A program made the translations under genes and the position numbers. 64,000 bases of DNA from Guillardia theta CCMP2712 (Eukaryota > Cryptophyceae > Pyrenomonadales > Geminigeraceae). Each line of letters begins with the position of its first letter. The stretch's first letter is position 1. This document shows, piece after piece, positions 45,788-57,112 of the stretch. The stretch spans positions 61,150-125,149 of the forward strand of contig NW_005434574.1 in the NCBI RefSeq assembly GCF_000315625.1, given 5' to 3'. Under the pieces are notes generated by a model. The model had not been told where the DNA came from, did not search any database, and worked only from the letters and a program-made list of their open reading frames with translations.

Positions 45788-48700
45788 ATGTCCATCGCTA
45801 ATATCGGTGCTACAACACTGAGCTCGCTCAGAAGTATGAGCATGGATCAGCCCAAGGGCGGAGTAGGCCTCGTTTTTACCAAGGACGTAAAGAACGCAAA
45901 CTTTCTGATCGTGAAGAAGGTACTGCCATCCATGACGAGCCATGCGATATGAATGCACGAAATCAGGTTGTCGAAGGAGGCCCAGCGCAAAACTGTGGAT
46001 TGATCCAAGTTGGAGATCGGCTAGTGAGGATTGATGGAGTTGAGATTGGTTCTCCCCTTTCCGCGCCCGTAGGACAAAGTGACTGAAGCTCGTGCCGTAG
46101 GGTCAGCGCCGGCAGAGCAAACCCCCCAGCTCCCTGGTCCGCATGGGTCAAGAGTGGGTCTGACCTTTGAGAGATCGCTGAGCAACCTGGTACAGAGCTC
46201 GAGTCACTAGGAAGAGGTCCTAAGGTGATCGCAGGCGTCAGATCGTTTCTACAACAAGTCCTTCACAGTTCTGCTCACGAGGAGCCGGGTAGACTTGCTC
46301 TTGACAAGACGATCATGGCACTTGACCATCGTGTTGTCCTGCAAGGATTTCTTTCCGGACAAGTTGTCGCAGAGTGGTATGAGCCAAGACTCGTTCGACG
46401 AGGCTCTTTCCTATGAGGGCGATCGGCCGACCCTCTCGAAATCATTTGTGTGGACTTGCTCTTGTTTTCTTTTCACTGCCTGCTCACTTTGCTTTTCTCT
46501 GTCAGATCTCATCTCAAAATGGCTGGTTTTCAACTGGATATGAGAAGATTGCAAACTTGGCTGCAGCGGTAATTTCTGATGCGCTGTCTTGATGGTTTGT
46601 TTGATCCTGGGGGTAGATGGAAGGGCAATCGGATTACAAACATAAGGCTAGGATGTCTGTTTGACATGTGCATCGTGCTTACGAGATCATAGGATCTGTC
46701 TCCAGTCTCAAGGAATGGAAATGAAGTTTTCTCTGTAACCAGGTCGTCCCCGCTGTCAACCGGTTCCATTCTTCTTGACGAGTTGAAAGCAGAAGTCCCA
46801 ATCCGTCGAACTTCAACATATCCAGCAACAAAGAAGACATCTTATTTAAGCTGGAAAGCCAGAGGTTCGACAGTTTGAGCCGCATAGAGAGTCAACAAGT
46901 ATGTATCAGCGCTTCTTGTACCCCTGCGTTCATGGCCTCCTGACTGCTAGCTGTCTTCGTGCTTTGTGCAGACGACCAACGATTCCAAGACGGAAATTGA
47001 CAGACTGGAGAGGCAAAACGCGGAGTTGACCTCGAAGATAGCCAATCTGCAAAGAGACTACGTAAGCACAACAAGTATTGATGCCGTACGATGAATAACA
47101 AGCTCGTCTCCAGGAGAGAGACTATGCAAAGCTCTTGGAAGCCGAGAGTTATAAGGCGCATTACATGGAATCGGCAGAGAAGATGAAATCTCTCACCGAG
47201 GAGTTGAGGATGGTCGCAGACAAGAATGTCATCCTAAAAGCTGAGAACGACAACCTCAAGATCAGATTGCAAGAGGTGGCTCATACTCCAATCCCTCTTA
47301 CATCTGAGATTGATGACAGTTTCCCGAAGAAAAATTTCAAAATTTGCTGGCTCAAGTTGAAAGCGCTGTAGAGAACGAAGGGAAACTTCGAAAGCAGAAT
47401 GAGCAATTGGCAAAGGAGATTGTGAGGCTGAGGACAGAAGCGAGGAGGCAGCAAGTTGAATCGAGCGGTATCGTTCGAGTGTTGCCTGCTCTTGACTTGG
47501 CTCTGAGAGAGCACACAGAACATCAGAATGAGTCGATTGATCATTCTAGAGACGTGGATGAATCACACGTGATCGAAGACCTGAGGGAAGACTACAAGAA
47601 TCGGGAAAGGAAGCTCCTCGGCGAGATTGTTCGAATGGAGAAGCTGCTAAATTCGAGATCAAAGATCTGGGAGGACTTGGATGTTCCAGCTAAAGTGATC
47701 CGAGGGGTTGAGAAGGGATAGACAGTGACCCTTGATGCTGCAGGAGGAGATTGACATTCACAAGAAGCATGCAGAAAGTCAAGAGCAGAAGAAGAAACAC
47801 GATAGGCTCGAGAATGCTCAAGGTGAGACCTGTCTGGATGGGTGTGAGCTCCAACGCTGAATCGTCTCTCCTCCCCAGATTCTCAGGACCTGAACAGGTC
47901 AGTCAGCTTGTCGTTGACACATACATGCTAACAAGAAGATTTCGGGTGTTTCTTGACTTTTTTTGTAGATCCAAAACAACCGGCTTACTGTTTCCGTTTG
48001 AGAAATCCACCTGGGCAGAAGATGTGGAGCAAATCAACAGCCCATCCATCCAGGTGTGTGTGGGAAGAGCCAAGAACCTCCCCAGCACCCACCAAGGAGA
48101 TCAGTTTTCCTTCCGTGTCCTAGTCAACGAGCTGGAGTTGGGAACCACCAAGTCGTACGAAGGGATGGAGGTGATATGGAATGAAACCTTCCATAAGAAG
48201 ATATCTCTACATGAACAAGGGCTGGTCTCACTGCTGCTGTACCATCAGTCCAACGGAGTGAAGCTTTGCGTCGGATACGTTGCTGTTCCGTTTGATCGGC
48301 TGCTGAAATCCAAGGTGGAAGAAGGTTGGTACGAGCTGAGAACAGACTCGAACGAGCTCCTCAAGAACGGATTCGGACACACGCAAGCGTTGATCAACTT
48401 CACGGTGATTGGAAACTGGAATGCTGACAACATGGAGAGTCAACCCGTTCAAGAAAGGCAACCAGAAGTCAAGCCTGTCGAACCTCAGCAGGAGCCGGAG
48501 CCGAAAGAGGAGGCCCAGCAGACGTCGAGCACCGAGCATTTCCTTGCCAGTGTCAAGCACGTCGCTCTGGTCCTGGAGGTCGGCATCGGCAAGATCACTT
48601 CGTCCCTGGGCGAGCAGTGCTATCAGGGGGCCACCTGCGAGCTACAGCTGGGCAAGCACTCCTTCCGAACGAAAGAAATCCAGGGGGCAGCGCTGGAGTG

Positions 48701-50582
48701 GAACTCTTCGACCCAGTTCCCGGTCGAGAGCCCAGAGACTGAAGTCCTGGAGGTTCGAGTAGACACTGGGAGGTCTGGGGTCGAGGTCGGGCGCTTGTCT
48801 GTTCCCGTAGCGCTGCTGGAGCAGATGGGGGGGAAGCTTGACACGGTCATCCCACTGCGAGACGAGAAGGCGACTGACCGGCAGAACATCGTGGAGATCT
48901 TCATGAGATGCTCTCAGATCGACAAGGACGTGGAGATCCTTCATGGGTGGCTGATGGACAGGAGCCGCACGAAGCTGAGGTACTACGTGCTGGACCCCTT
49001 CTCTCAGGTGTTGTGTGTCTACGAAGATTACGACTGTGCTCAAAAGGGTCAGCTCAGTGATCGGACGAGCATCCGAGAATGTTCGGTGAGGCTGGTTGAG
49101 AACAGTGACAGCGTCGACAAGGCTAAGACCATCTACTTCGATGTCAGCACCTCCTCCGCCACCCTACAGCTCGCAGCTGAGGAGGAGGCATGGAAACAGT
49201 GGTTCGACGGGATATACCGCGGCGGCCGCACAAACATCAAGTTTCCTGAGAGGAGCAAGGAGGTTGAGACTGCGCAAGAGGAGAAGGGGCCCGAGGAAGT
49301 CAAACAGATTGACATTCCAGTCCCCGACGGGCTGATAGAGGTCTACCTTACCAAGGCCCGCAATATGCCTCTGGTGGAGGACGAGGAGCCCTGCTGTACC
49401 GCTGTCATCCAGCTGCTTGACCAGACTTTCATCACCTCCATTACTCGACCGTCGAGCCAGCCCACCTGGAACGAGAGCTTCTGCCTGGTGACGCCTCCTC
49501 CCGGCAAACAGCTGATCACTGTCGTGTTCTTCGGTAAGAAGGCTCAGCATGCCGGTAAGACCTCAAGAGTGTACATCGGACATATCGCCGTACCCATCGA
49601 GAGAGTGGCCGAGTCTGGGAAGGAGGAGGGGTGGTACGAGATCCGCGACTCGACCGGGAAGCCGGTGCAGAGCGAGAGCGGGCAGACTGCCGTGCTCGCC
49701 AGGTTCTGCTACCGAGGGACAGAGCCGAAGACGCACGTCAGCGGGTGGTTCCAGGTTAAGGTGGACAACGAGGACGAAGTGAAGAAGAACTTCTTGCTGC
49801 TGAACCCTTACACCGAGTGCATCTACTTCTATCCTGACGAGGAAACAGCCATCGCCAAGGCTGGCAAGGCCTTCGGAACCAGCATCAACATCCGAGGCTC
49901 CTCCGTAGTCATGCCGGAGCGGCAAGGCCAGCAGGACCAACCGCAAGGAACCGTCGACATGCACGCGTTGGAGCTGAGAACTGGGAGAGAGACGCTGCTG
50001 TTACTCTCAAGCTCGCAGGAGCAGCAGCAGGTCTGGTACCAGGCGCTGTCGCAGATCGTCAACGAGCGCTATGAGAACCAGGGAGTCACCTCCCCTAAGG
50101 CTGGCGAGTGCACTCACCACGTACAGGTGGTGATCGAGCGGGGCAGGAACCTGGAGGGGCTGGTTGACCTGCCGTCCTTCGAAGGATACTTCTGCACGCT
50201 CCAGGTCAGGAAGATCAAGAAAACGACGGGGATAAGGAGCAACGCCGATGCTCCCGAGTGGTCTGCTGTGTTCAACATGCCGTGCTCCGAGCATGTCAAC
50301 GACCTCGCCACCGTCGTCCTGTACGCCAGAGACAGTCAGCAAGGCAACCTGGTCATCGGACACATCGCTGTGCCAGTCCTCCGCGTCCGCCAGGCCATGA
50401 GGGAGGAAGGATGGTATGAGATGAGGACGCAGAAAGGAGAGGTCGTGTCTAGCCCCACGGGCAAGAGCTCGATCTTAGTTCGCTTCTTCTGGATCGATCA
50501 TGCCAAGGACTGGTCGGAGCAGTCGAGAAGCGAAGGCAAGGAGCCTTCTGGCATACAGAAGGAGAACCAAGTCTTCATGTAG
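45788..50582 (+). CDS. PDZ, coiled-coil, C2/PH multidomain scaffold
   Basis: Spliced gene. Exon 1 is 45,788-45,919 (44 codons) and exon 2 begins at 45,967. Together they form a PDZ domain (GGVGLVFTKDVKNANFLIVK then VVEGGPAQNCGLIQVGDRLV). Exons between about 46,510 and 47,865 give a coiled coil (IDRLERQNAELTSKIANLQ; LRKQNEQLAKEIVRLRTEA). The final exon, from about 47,971, holds a C2 domain (IQVCVGRAKNLPS) and a second diverged C2. A PH domain (EILHGWLMDRSRTKLRYYVL), another C2 (LIEVYLTKARNMPL), another PH (VSGWFQVKV) and a last C2 (VQVVIERGRNLEG) follow. Three units repeat an IGHIAVP...EEGWYE-type tail. Likely a membrane-recruited scaffold responding to phosphoinositides and perhaps Ca2+. Exons between 46,060 and 46,510 are not resolved; a second PDZ-like start (RVGLTFERSLSNL, about 46,149) may lie there. 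Confidence 0.82.
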
Positions 50583-50639
50583 CGATTGAGAGTAATAAAT
50601 GATGAAGTGCAAGAGCAGATTTACTTCTGCTCTCCTCTC

Positions 50640-50690
50640 TCCGCTCCTCCTCCTCCTCCTCCTCCTCCTCCTCCTCCTCCTCCTCCAACT
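50640..50690. repeat. (CCT)n microsatellite
   Basis: About fourteen CTC/CCT units in the region between the stop of the scaffold gene (50,582) and the sialyltransferase start. Confidence 0.9.
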
Positions 50691-50889
50691 ATCCCCCTCA
50701 CCAACTCCCTTTCGCTTCTCTCCGCCTTACATGTCTGTCGTCCTAGCGTCTTGCCGTGTCTCCTTCCAGCTTCCTCTTCCTCCCTTGCCGCCCCCACTCC
50801 CTCGATGATCGACCACTCGTATCGCCCATTCACTATGTTTCCGAAGGAAATGAAGGGACGCAACAGGAGGGGATTACGGGGGCGGTGAG

Positions 50890-50910
50890 GGAGAGGAGAG
50901 GGAGAGGGAG

Positions 50911-50950
<40 letters not shown>

Positions 50951-51025
50951 GACAGGGAGAAGGGAGAGGGAGAGGGAGAGGGAGAGGGAGAGGGAGAGGG
51001 ACAGGGAGAGGGAGAGGAGTCGGAG

Positions 51026-51085
<60 letters not shown>
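50890..51085. repeat. GGGACA / GGGAGA hexamer array
   Basis: More than twenty G-triplets on the plus strand at 3-nt spacing, in blocks AGGGAC and AGGGAG. The array ends about 115 bp before the ATG of the sialyltransferase, so it lies in its promoter or 5' leader. The regular GGG-N3 pattern is a strong G-quadruplex motif. Confidence 0.9.
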
Positions 51086-51200
51086 CTGTCCAGCTCTCAC
51101 AATCAGCTTAGGGGGAGGGGTGGAAGGTGGGAGAAGGGGGGGGGCAACGAGGATCAGCGTGCTGATAGCTCTTGGCAGATGAGATGACAACGCTGAGAAC

Positions 51201-54200
51201 ATGCGAGCACGAGCTCAACTCCTCCTCGCGCTCCTCGCATGTTCAGCCTCCGTTCGAGCCGTCTCTCATTGTGAAGAGGAGACGAGCGCTGGCCTACAGG
51301 TCTTCAGACCGTCAAGGAATGAGTATGTAAGGACGGGAGAGGTCGACATCGAGTTCCGAGTCAGCAGGCAGACGTCGAGCAGGTCTCGTTTCTACATCTT
51401 CCTCAATGACACTGAGGTAGCGAGTGGGATGAGAGGAGGGGAGGGAGAGATCATTTCTCGCTCCATCCTCCTCCTCGAGCCCGGCAGGACTTCGCTGACT
51501 GTCATACACTCCTGCGACGACGGCGCGGGGGAGGGCCTGGACAAGGAGAAATACATAGGAGCCGCCTTGTCCTCCTTCACCGCTGTCGACCCCTCCACAG
51601 CTGACAGTCACTTGCTCCAACCCGATCAGCTCAAGTCGCATGACAGGATTCAGGTCCAGCTGCCCGAGCGCGGCTGGTCGGTCGTCGTAGAGTCCTCGCT
51701 CGAGAGAGATCCTGCCAAGTACTCCTCCTCCGACGACAGTATCGACATCGACTGCATGGTCATTCAGTCTTCTCTCACCGACGTCCCTTCCTCTCCTCCC
51801 GTCCTCCCCCCTGGCACTGAGGTCGAAGGAAGAGCTACCTTCAGCGGGCAGCCAGCAGGAGCGGTAACTTGGCCTCCTCTCGGTTATGACCATAGCCTGA
51901 AGCGCTCGACGTCGATATCGAACATGCACTTTCAGCTAGCGGTCAAGGACATTCAACGGCCGGGCATCTACAACTTCACTGTGCTGGTGAGTGCGAGGAG
52001 CCTTTTGACAAGACAAGTTATGCTGATGACGTGGCAGATCGATCTGCGAGACTACGGTATGGTGGAAACACAACTGCAATTTGAGTTTGAAGGGACGTTG
52101 TCTGATCCCCTGGAGAAGAACTATCCCGTCGCTCGGTCGTCAGGTTGAACTTGCTGCAGGAAGTCTTGTGCTAACAGGACACCCCTACAGATAGCGTCTT
52201 AGTCCGCTGCCTGGTACTCAGACCTGAACTTCTCTCCTGAGTGAATGATCACCATGAACAGGAAGACATGTGGACTTCACATTCTTGCTGGTCGTTCGTC
52301 AGGTCAAGACTGTTCAGCACCCCGTTCGTCTTGACGCAGGTGGTGAAGGAAACGAGTCTTGTGACATGTTCGATGTGATTTGTTCTGATCTTCCTCTTCC
52401 CTTCGTGGTTCCAATGTTGCTGTCCCTATTATTCCATCCCCTCTCCTGGCTTTCTCCTCCCCTCCATTATTCCATTCCTCTCCTCTCCTCTCATCTCATC
52501 TCACCTCCTCCCCTCTCATCTCATCTCATCTCATCTCCTCTCTTCTCCTCCCTTCTCCTCTCCTCTCCCCTCGCCTCCTCTCCGCTCCACTGATCTCCTC
52601 ACCTCACCTCACCTCACCTCACCTCACCTCACCTCTCCACTCAACTCCTCTCCTCTCCTCTCCTCTCCTCTCCTCTCCACTCCACTCCTCTCCTCTCGTG
52701 TATGTTCATTTCGTCTCCCTCTCTTCCCTGCTCTTATGAACTGCTTCTCTTTCCTGCCACCTTACGTCCCTCCTTTCTCTCTTCCTTGGTTTCCCTTCCT
52801 CTGTTCTTTTCTTGACACTCGTTCTCAGCTGGAGCTGATAATTCTTTCTCTCGTGTCAAATCACTTCTTCGAAAGGTGAGGAACAAGTTAAGATTCTCCA
52901 TCTCATATACTCTCCAGAGAAAACAACGCTGAATTCCGGAGGATTTTTCCTGCTCAGTATGTTCCTTCCAGATACCAGGTCTCAGCCTCCTCTACCGCCA
53001 CCACCACCTCCTCCTCCACTCGCTCGTTGTCTTGTATCTCCTCCCTGCTTCTCATTCCTTTCATGGATTCTCTTCCTGCCTGTCCCATCTTTGCTTTCTC
53101 CCTCTTCCTGCCCTTCTCCCTTCCCTTTCCCTCGATTTTCTCTCCTTCCTTCCTGCTCCCAACTTTTCTCTCCTCCCTCTCCCCCTCTTCTCTCAATTCT
53201 CCCCCCTCATCTCAATCTCTACAGTCTTGTGCGGTAGTCGGCAACGCCGGACACATCTTCGGTAGCGCTCTCATGATGACGTGGCAAGGCTGACTTGCTT
53301 GTAGGCTCAAAGTTGGGCGCAGAGATCGACTCGCATGAAGCTGTAATGCGATTCAATGAGGTTGTACTTGCTCCATGGGAGGTTCAAACGTGATCATGTG
53401 CTGCACAATGAAGATTCTTTCTTGGTTGTTTCATTGAATGATATCAACCAGAGGAGCAAGTGATTGTGTTGGCAGTGCATTCTTGTTTGTAAACATTGTG
53501 GATCTGCTTTTGTTGGGTTTTCTAGCTCTAATCCTTACTATCAGGCTCCAACTGAGAGTTTTGAGGAAGATGTAGGCGGCAAGACTACGTAAATCATCAT
53601 CATCATAATCATAATCATAATCATAATCATCATCATCGTCGTCATGACATTGCTCGCAGTCACAGGATTGTGCATGCCAGCGATCCTATCAGGAAGTTCC
53701 TGCACAAGGTGTGACTTCAGCGTTTCTCAGCTGGTGGGTGACCGCAAACTTCCCAGGTCTGGGCGGTGAAGAAACCCCGGAGATCCTCTTCTACTACCCC
53801 AACTTCAAGAACGACGTCGAGGACGCGCTGTACTGGTGCTGCTGGGCCCCTCCTGGGGTCAGAGGGTGGTACAAGAGCTGAGAAACTCCTGCAGGGTGGT
53901 GAACAGAACGAGGGAGGACATCTTCTTCATCTCCCCCTCCTTCGTTCAGTTCGCGTGGAAGCAGATCAGGTGCCTTGGGCCCTCCTGTGCTGGGGGTTTG
54001 CTGAGGGGCAGCCAGCGCCAAGGGCCTTGACAAGATCCCGACCTCGGGCTTCCTCGGCATCCTGTGACTCCCTTCTTCCTCCCTCTTCGTCCTCCTTCTC
54101 CTCCTCCTCCTCCTCCTTCTCCTCCTCTTTCCATCCTCCCTCCTTGTGCTCCTCATCCTCATCCTCATCCTCATCCTCATCCTCATCCTCATCCTCATCC

Positions 54201-55117
54201 TCATCCACCATCACAACCTCCTCCTCCTGCCCCCGAACCCCTCAACCTCCTTCTCCTCCTCCTCCTGCCTCCCCTACTGCCTTCTCACCTCCTCCTGCAG
54301 CTGGGCCCTTCAGGAATGCGACCGGGTGAGCACATATGGCTTCGGCTCTTACCGACAGGTCTCTCCGCCTCCCTCCTCCTCCTCTCCTCTCCTCTCCTCT
54401 CCTCTCCTCTCCTCTCCTCTCCTCTCCTCTCCTCTCCTCTCCTCTCGTGTCCTCGGTTCTGTTCCTTCTGTTCCTCTTCTTCTCCTTGATTGTCCTTCCT
54501 TCCACTGCTCTCCCTTCTCTCCTCCTCTTCTGCCCTCCTCCCTTCCCACTCTTCTCCTGCTCATCGCACTCGGGCTCTTCTCTCTCCCTCGTTGATTTGT
54601 CTCGCAGCTACACAAGGAGGACTCGGATGAATGTATCAGCGGATCATGTAATTTTCCTCCTCCTCCTCTTCCTCCTCCTCCTCCTCCTCCTCCTCTCCCT
54701 TCTCCTCCTCCTCCTCCTCCTCCTCTCCCTTCTCCTCCTCCTCCTCCTCCTCCTCTCCCTTCTCCTCCTCCTCTCCCTCCTCTCTTCTCCTCCTGCTTCC
54801 TCCACATTTCTCCTCCTTCCTCCCTCCTGCAGTTCTGTCTCTCCCTCCCTATCCTTGTTCATCATCTTCCTCTCTCTCCTTCTTCTCCCTCCTCTCCTAC
54901 CTCCCTCTCCCCCCCCTTTCTCTTCTCCCCTTGACTCACTCTCCTCAAGGTACTCGACGTGTCGTTCCTTCCAACGAACTTCCTCGACCTCGCAGCGGCT
55001 ACAGGTTCCCCAGCTGACCTCCAGCAGCGGCCGCGTGACGATGTCAAGGTACTTCCGATCGACCGACGAGCGACCTTGGTCGTATGGGCACAAGGTGAGG
55101 GGAAGGAAGAAAGCACT

Positions 55118-55156
<39 letters not shown>

Positions 55157-55456
55157 AGATTTATGATGGGGGGAGAGGGGGGATCAGGACGAGGACGGGG
55201 AGAGGGAGAGAGAGGGAGAGGGAAAGGGGATGGGATGTAGCAGAAGAGATGTAGTAGATGGAAGATGAGGGATGAGGAGGACGAGGACGAGGAGGACGGC
55301 AACTGCGGCAATGACGTGTGCCTGGCAGTGGGGCGAAGAGGATCGGATGCATCAGGTAAGGAAAGTTCATGTACAGCACAAGACATGACCCTCCTCCTCC
55401 TCCTCCTCCTCTTCCAGGTATGGCACGACGGCGGGCTCCTCACCCGAAGGTTCTAG
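51201..55456 (+). CDS. GT29 sialyltransferase with secreted N-terminal extension
   Basis: About thirteen exons, the first nine joined in phase: 51,201-52,143; 52,191-52,213; 52,262-52,339; 52,829-52,875; 52,918-52,978; 53,225-53,261; 53,305-53,360; 53,545-53,588; and 53,660 onward. A signal peptide (MRARAQLLLALLACSASVRA) and about 300 residues of unrecognised lumenal sequence precede the catalytic domain. The L motif is spread over four exons: SCAVVGNAGHIFG, GAEIDSHEAVMRFNE, APTESFEEDVGGKTT, HRIVHAS. The S motif follows: IFFISPSFVQFAWKQI, KIPTSGFLGIL, ALQECDRVSTYGFG. The end RYFRSTDERPWSYGHK plus VWHDGGLLTRRF fits motif III and the VS histidine. GT29 enzymes move sialic acid from CMP-sialic acid to glycans in the Golgi. 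Exon borders at 53,705-53,880 and 54,640-55,040 are uncertain. Introns are CTC-rich. Confidence 0.87.
54075..54800. repeat. CTC and CTCTC simple repeats in sialyltransferase introns
   Basis: CTC/TCATCC units at 54,080-54,210, pure CCTCT pentamers at 54,375-54,450 and CTCCTC runs at 54,655-54,785. All are polypyrimidine on the coding strand and sit in introns, between exons ending in GT donors and starting after CAG. Confidence 0.85.
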
Positions 55457-55636
55457 CGGAGCTGCCCTCTCCCTCCCCAGCAGCAAGGGGATACTTCTCC
55501 TCGAGGAAGCGCTCAAACTGGCGGCAGGCAGCAAGGAAATCTCCCTTGCTCTCCTCGGTGTCGGCGATGACAGTGGGACCGTCGACGAAGCGAACGCGCA
55601 TCTTGAGATCAACCTGAGGACAAGAGCCGTTCAGAG

Positions 55637-55673
<37 letters not shown>

Positions 55674-56770
55674 AGAGCAAGAGCAAGAGCAAGACTGGAG
55701 AGAAGGCAACGACAAAGACAGAAGAAATGAAGCAGGAATCCAGGAAGAACTGGAACTGGCAGATGATAATGAGGAGGAGGAGGAGGAGGAGCAGCAGCAG
55801 CAGCAGCAGCAGCAGCGGCAGCAGCAGCAGCAGCAGCAGCGGCAGCGGGATTTTGGGTGGTTCAAACAGACCTCCTCCTCTCCAGCATCGGCACCAGGAG
55901 CAGGGCGGGCAACAGCCTTGTCATACTCCTTCCTCTCCTTCTCTGCAGTGGCAGGACGGTCAGCCCATAGGACGATGGCGCATAACCTTACCCAGCTTCT
56001 CATCCACAGGGATCTTGATCGCGTTGACCCAGGCCTCCCCGTCAGCGGCTCCTCCGTCAGCTTCTTCACCAGGTCCAGGAACATCTCCAGGTTTCCGGGC
56101 CGCCAGTACGCCTGCCCCCCTTTCAGCAAGGAGAGCACTCGAGAAATCCCATCCCCCCCCCTCCCCCCCCCAAGCCCCAGCCTCCCACAGTCCCCGTCCC
56201 ACAGAGTCCTCCTCTCTTCCTCCTCAAGCTCTCCCTCGTCCTCTCCCTTCCTCGGCTCCCCTTTCCTCCACATCGCCTTCTCCTCCCCTCTTCTCTTCTC
56301 TTCAGGTCCCCTTTGACTCATCATCACCTCCTCGAGCATCGGCCCTGTTCATGCATCAGCTCTGTGAACGTTCGCTTCCTCCTCCTCCTCCTCCTCCTCC
56401 TCACCGATCTTGTTGTTGTCCACAATCTGTCCGAAGTTCTTCAAGAAGAAGTTGCGAGTTTGATGCACCGCCATCTCAGCAAGAACGTAGCCTGTAGACA
56501 TCATATGAGAAGGAAGACAATAAAATTGCAACGTCGCATGAAACAAGAACGCACATAAAAAGTCAACAAAGACTTCATACGATAAGGAAAGAGAACAACA
56601 ACATCGCGAAAATATCACATGAGAGGAAGGAGAAACGTGTGTCATAAGATTACAGGAAGAAGCAGGCAAGAGTTTCAAAACTTCACATCATCGGGCTACT
56701 TCCCGCTCACCATGGTAATAGCAGGCTGATTCGTCGGAGAGCAAGTGAGGTACAGAAAGAAGAGGGCGAG
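55440..56770 (-). CDS. Unrecognised spliced gene, 5' part beyond assembly gap
   Basis: Minus-strand exons joined by matching phases: one ending near 56,714 (LLSDESACYYH); 56,495-56,407 (YVLAEMAVHQTRNFFLKNF); about 56,115-55,992 (EAWVNAIKIPVDEKL); 55,942-55,872 (EKERKEYDKAVARPAPGA); and the last exon 55,613-55,440 (VDLKMRVRFVDGPTVIADT, ending EGSSARTFG). In the 56.1-kb exon two frames are open. The phase-consistent one gives a Gly/Ala/Glu-rich stretch. The other (AYWRPGNLEMFLDLVKKLTE) looks more protein-like but needs a one-base change near 56,043. No family recognised and no signal peptide seen in the available part. The 3' end overlaps the convergent sialyltransferase stop by 17 bp. Introns contain AGC, AGG and CACGAG repeats. 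Confidence 0.6.
55634..55852. repeat. GAGCAC/GAGCAA hexamers and GGA/GCA trinucleotides
   Basis: GAGCAC and then GAGCAA units at 55,635-55,692, followed by GAGGAG and CAGCAG runs at 55,770-55,850. All lie in the intron between the last two exons of the minus-strand gene. Confidence 0.85.
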
Positions 56771-56826
56771 GGGATGGTCCTCCTTGAATCTCGAGCTCGA
56801 TCTTCCAATGTGCAGTCAGTACTCTG

Positions 56827-56926
56827 NNNNNNNNNNNNNNNNNNNNNNNNNNNNNNNNNNNNNNNNNNNNNNNNNNNNNNNNNNNNNNNNNNNNNNNNNN
56901 NNNNNNNNNNNNNNNNNNNNNNNNNN
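56827..56926. other. Assembly gap of exactly 100 N
   Basis: One hundred undetermined bases, a conventional placeholder length. The right edge enters an ATC microsatellite, which probably caused the gap. Its true size is unknown. Confidence 0.98.
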
Positions 56927-56946
56927 CCCCATCCCCATCCTCATCC

Positions 56947-57002
<56 letters not shown>

Positions 57003-57112
57003 TCCATCTCCATCTCCATCTCCATCATCATCACCATCATCATCATCATCATCATCACCATCATCATCATCATCTCCATCATCTCCATCATCTCCATCAT
57101 CTCCATCATCCC
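56927..57112. repeat. (ATC)n microsatellite with TCCATC variants
   Basis: About twenty-two perfect CAT units flanked by CATCTC and CATCACC variants. Frames read poly-Ile, poly-His or poly-Met. Confidence 0.95.

Noticed and set aside
50621-51202. 193-codon minus-strand frame with PVPVPVP repeats
   Set aside because: Translation of the GGGACA hexamer array on the wrong strand; no gene evidence.
53676-53835. A continuous alternative frame DCACQRSYQEVPAQG... in the sialyltransferase
   Set aside because: It does not fit the phase of the preceding exon, and the alternative HRIVHAS reading matches the conserved KTTHR motif of GT29.
55727-56497. 256-codon plus-strand frame
   Set aside because: Antisense to the minus-strand exons and CAG/CTC repeats; contains poly-Ser runs from the repeat.
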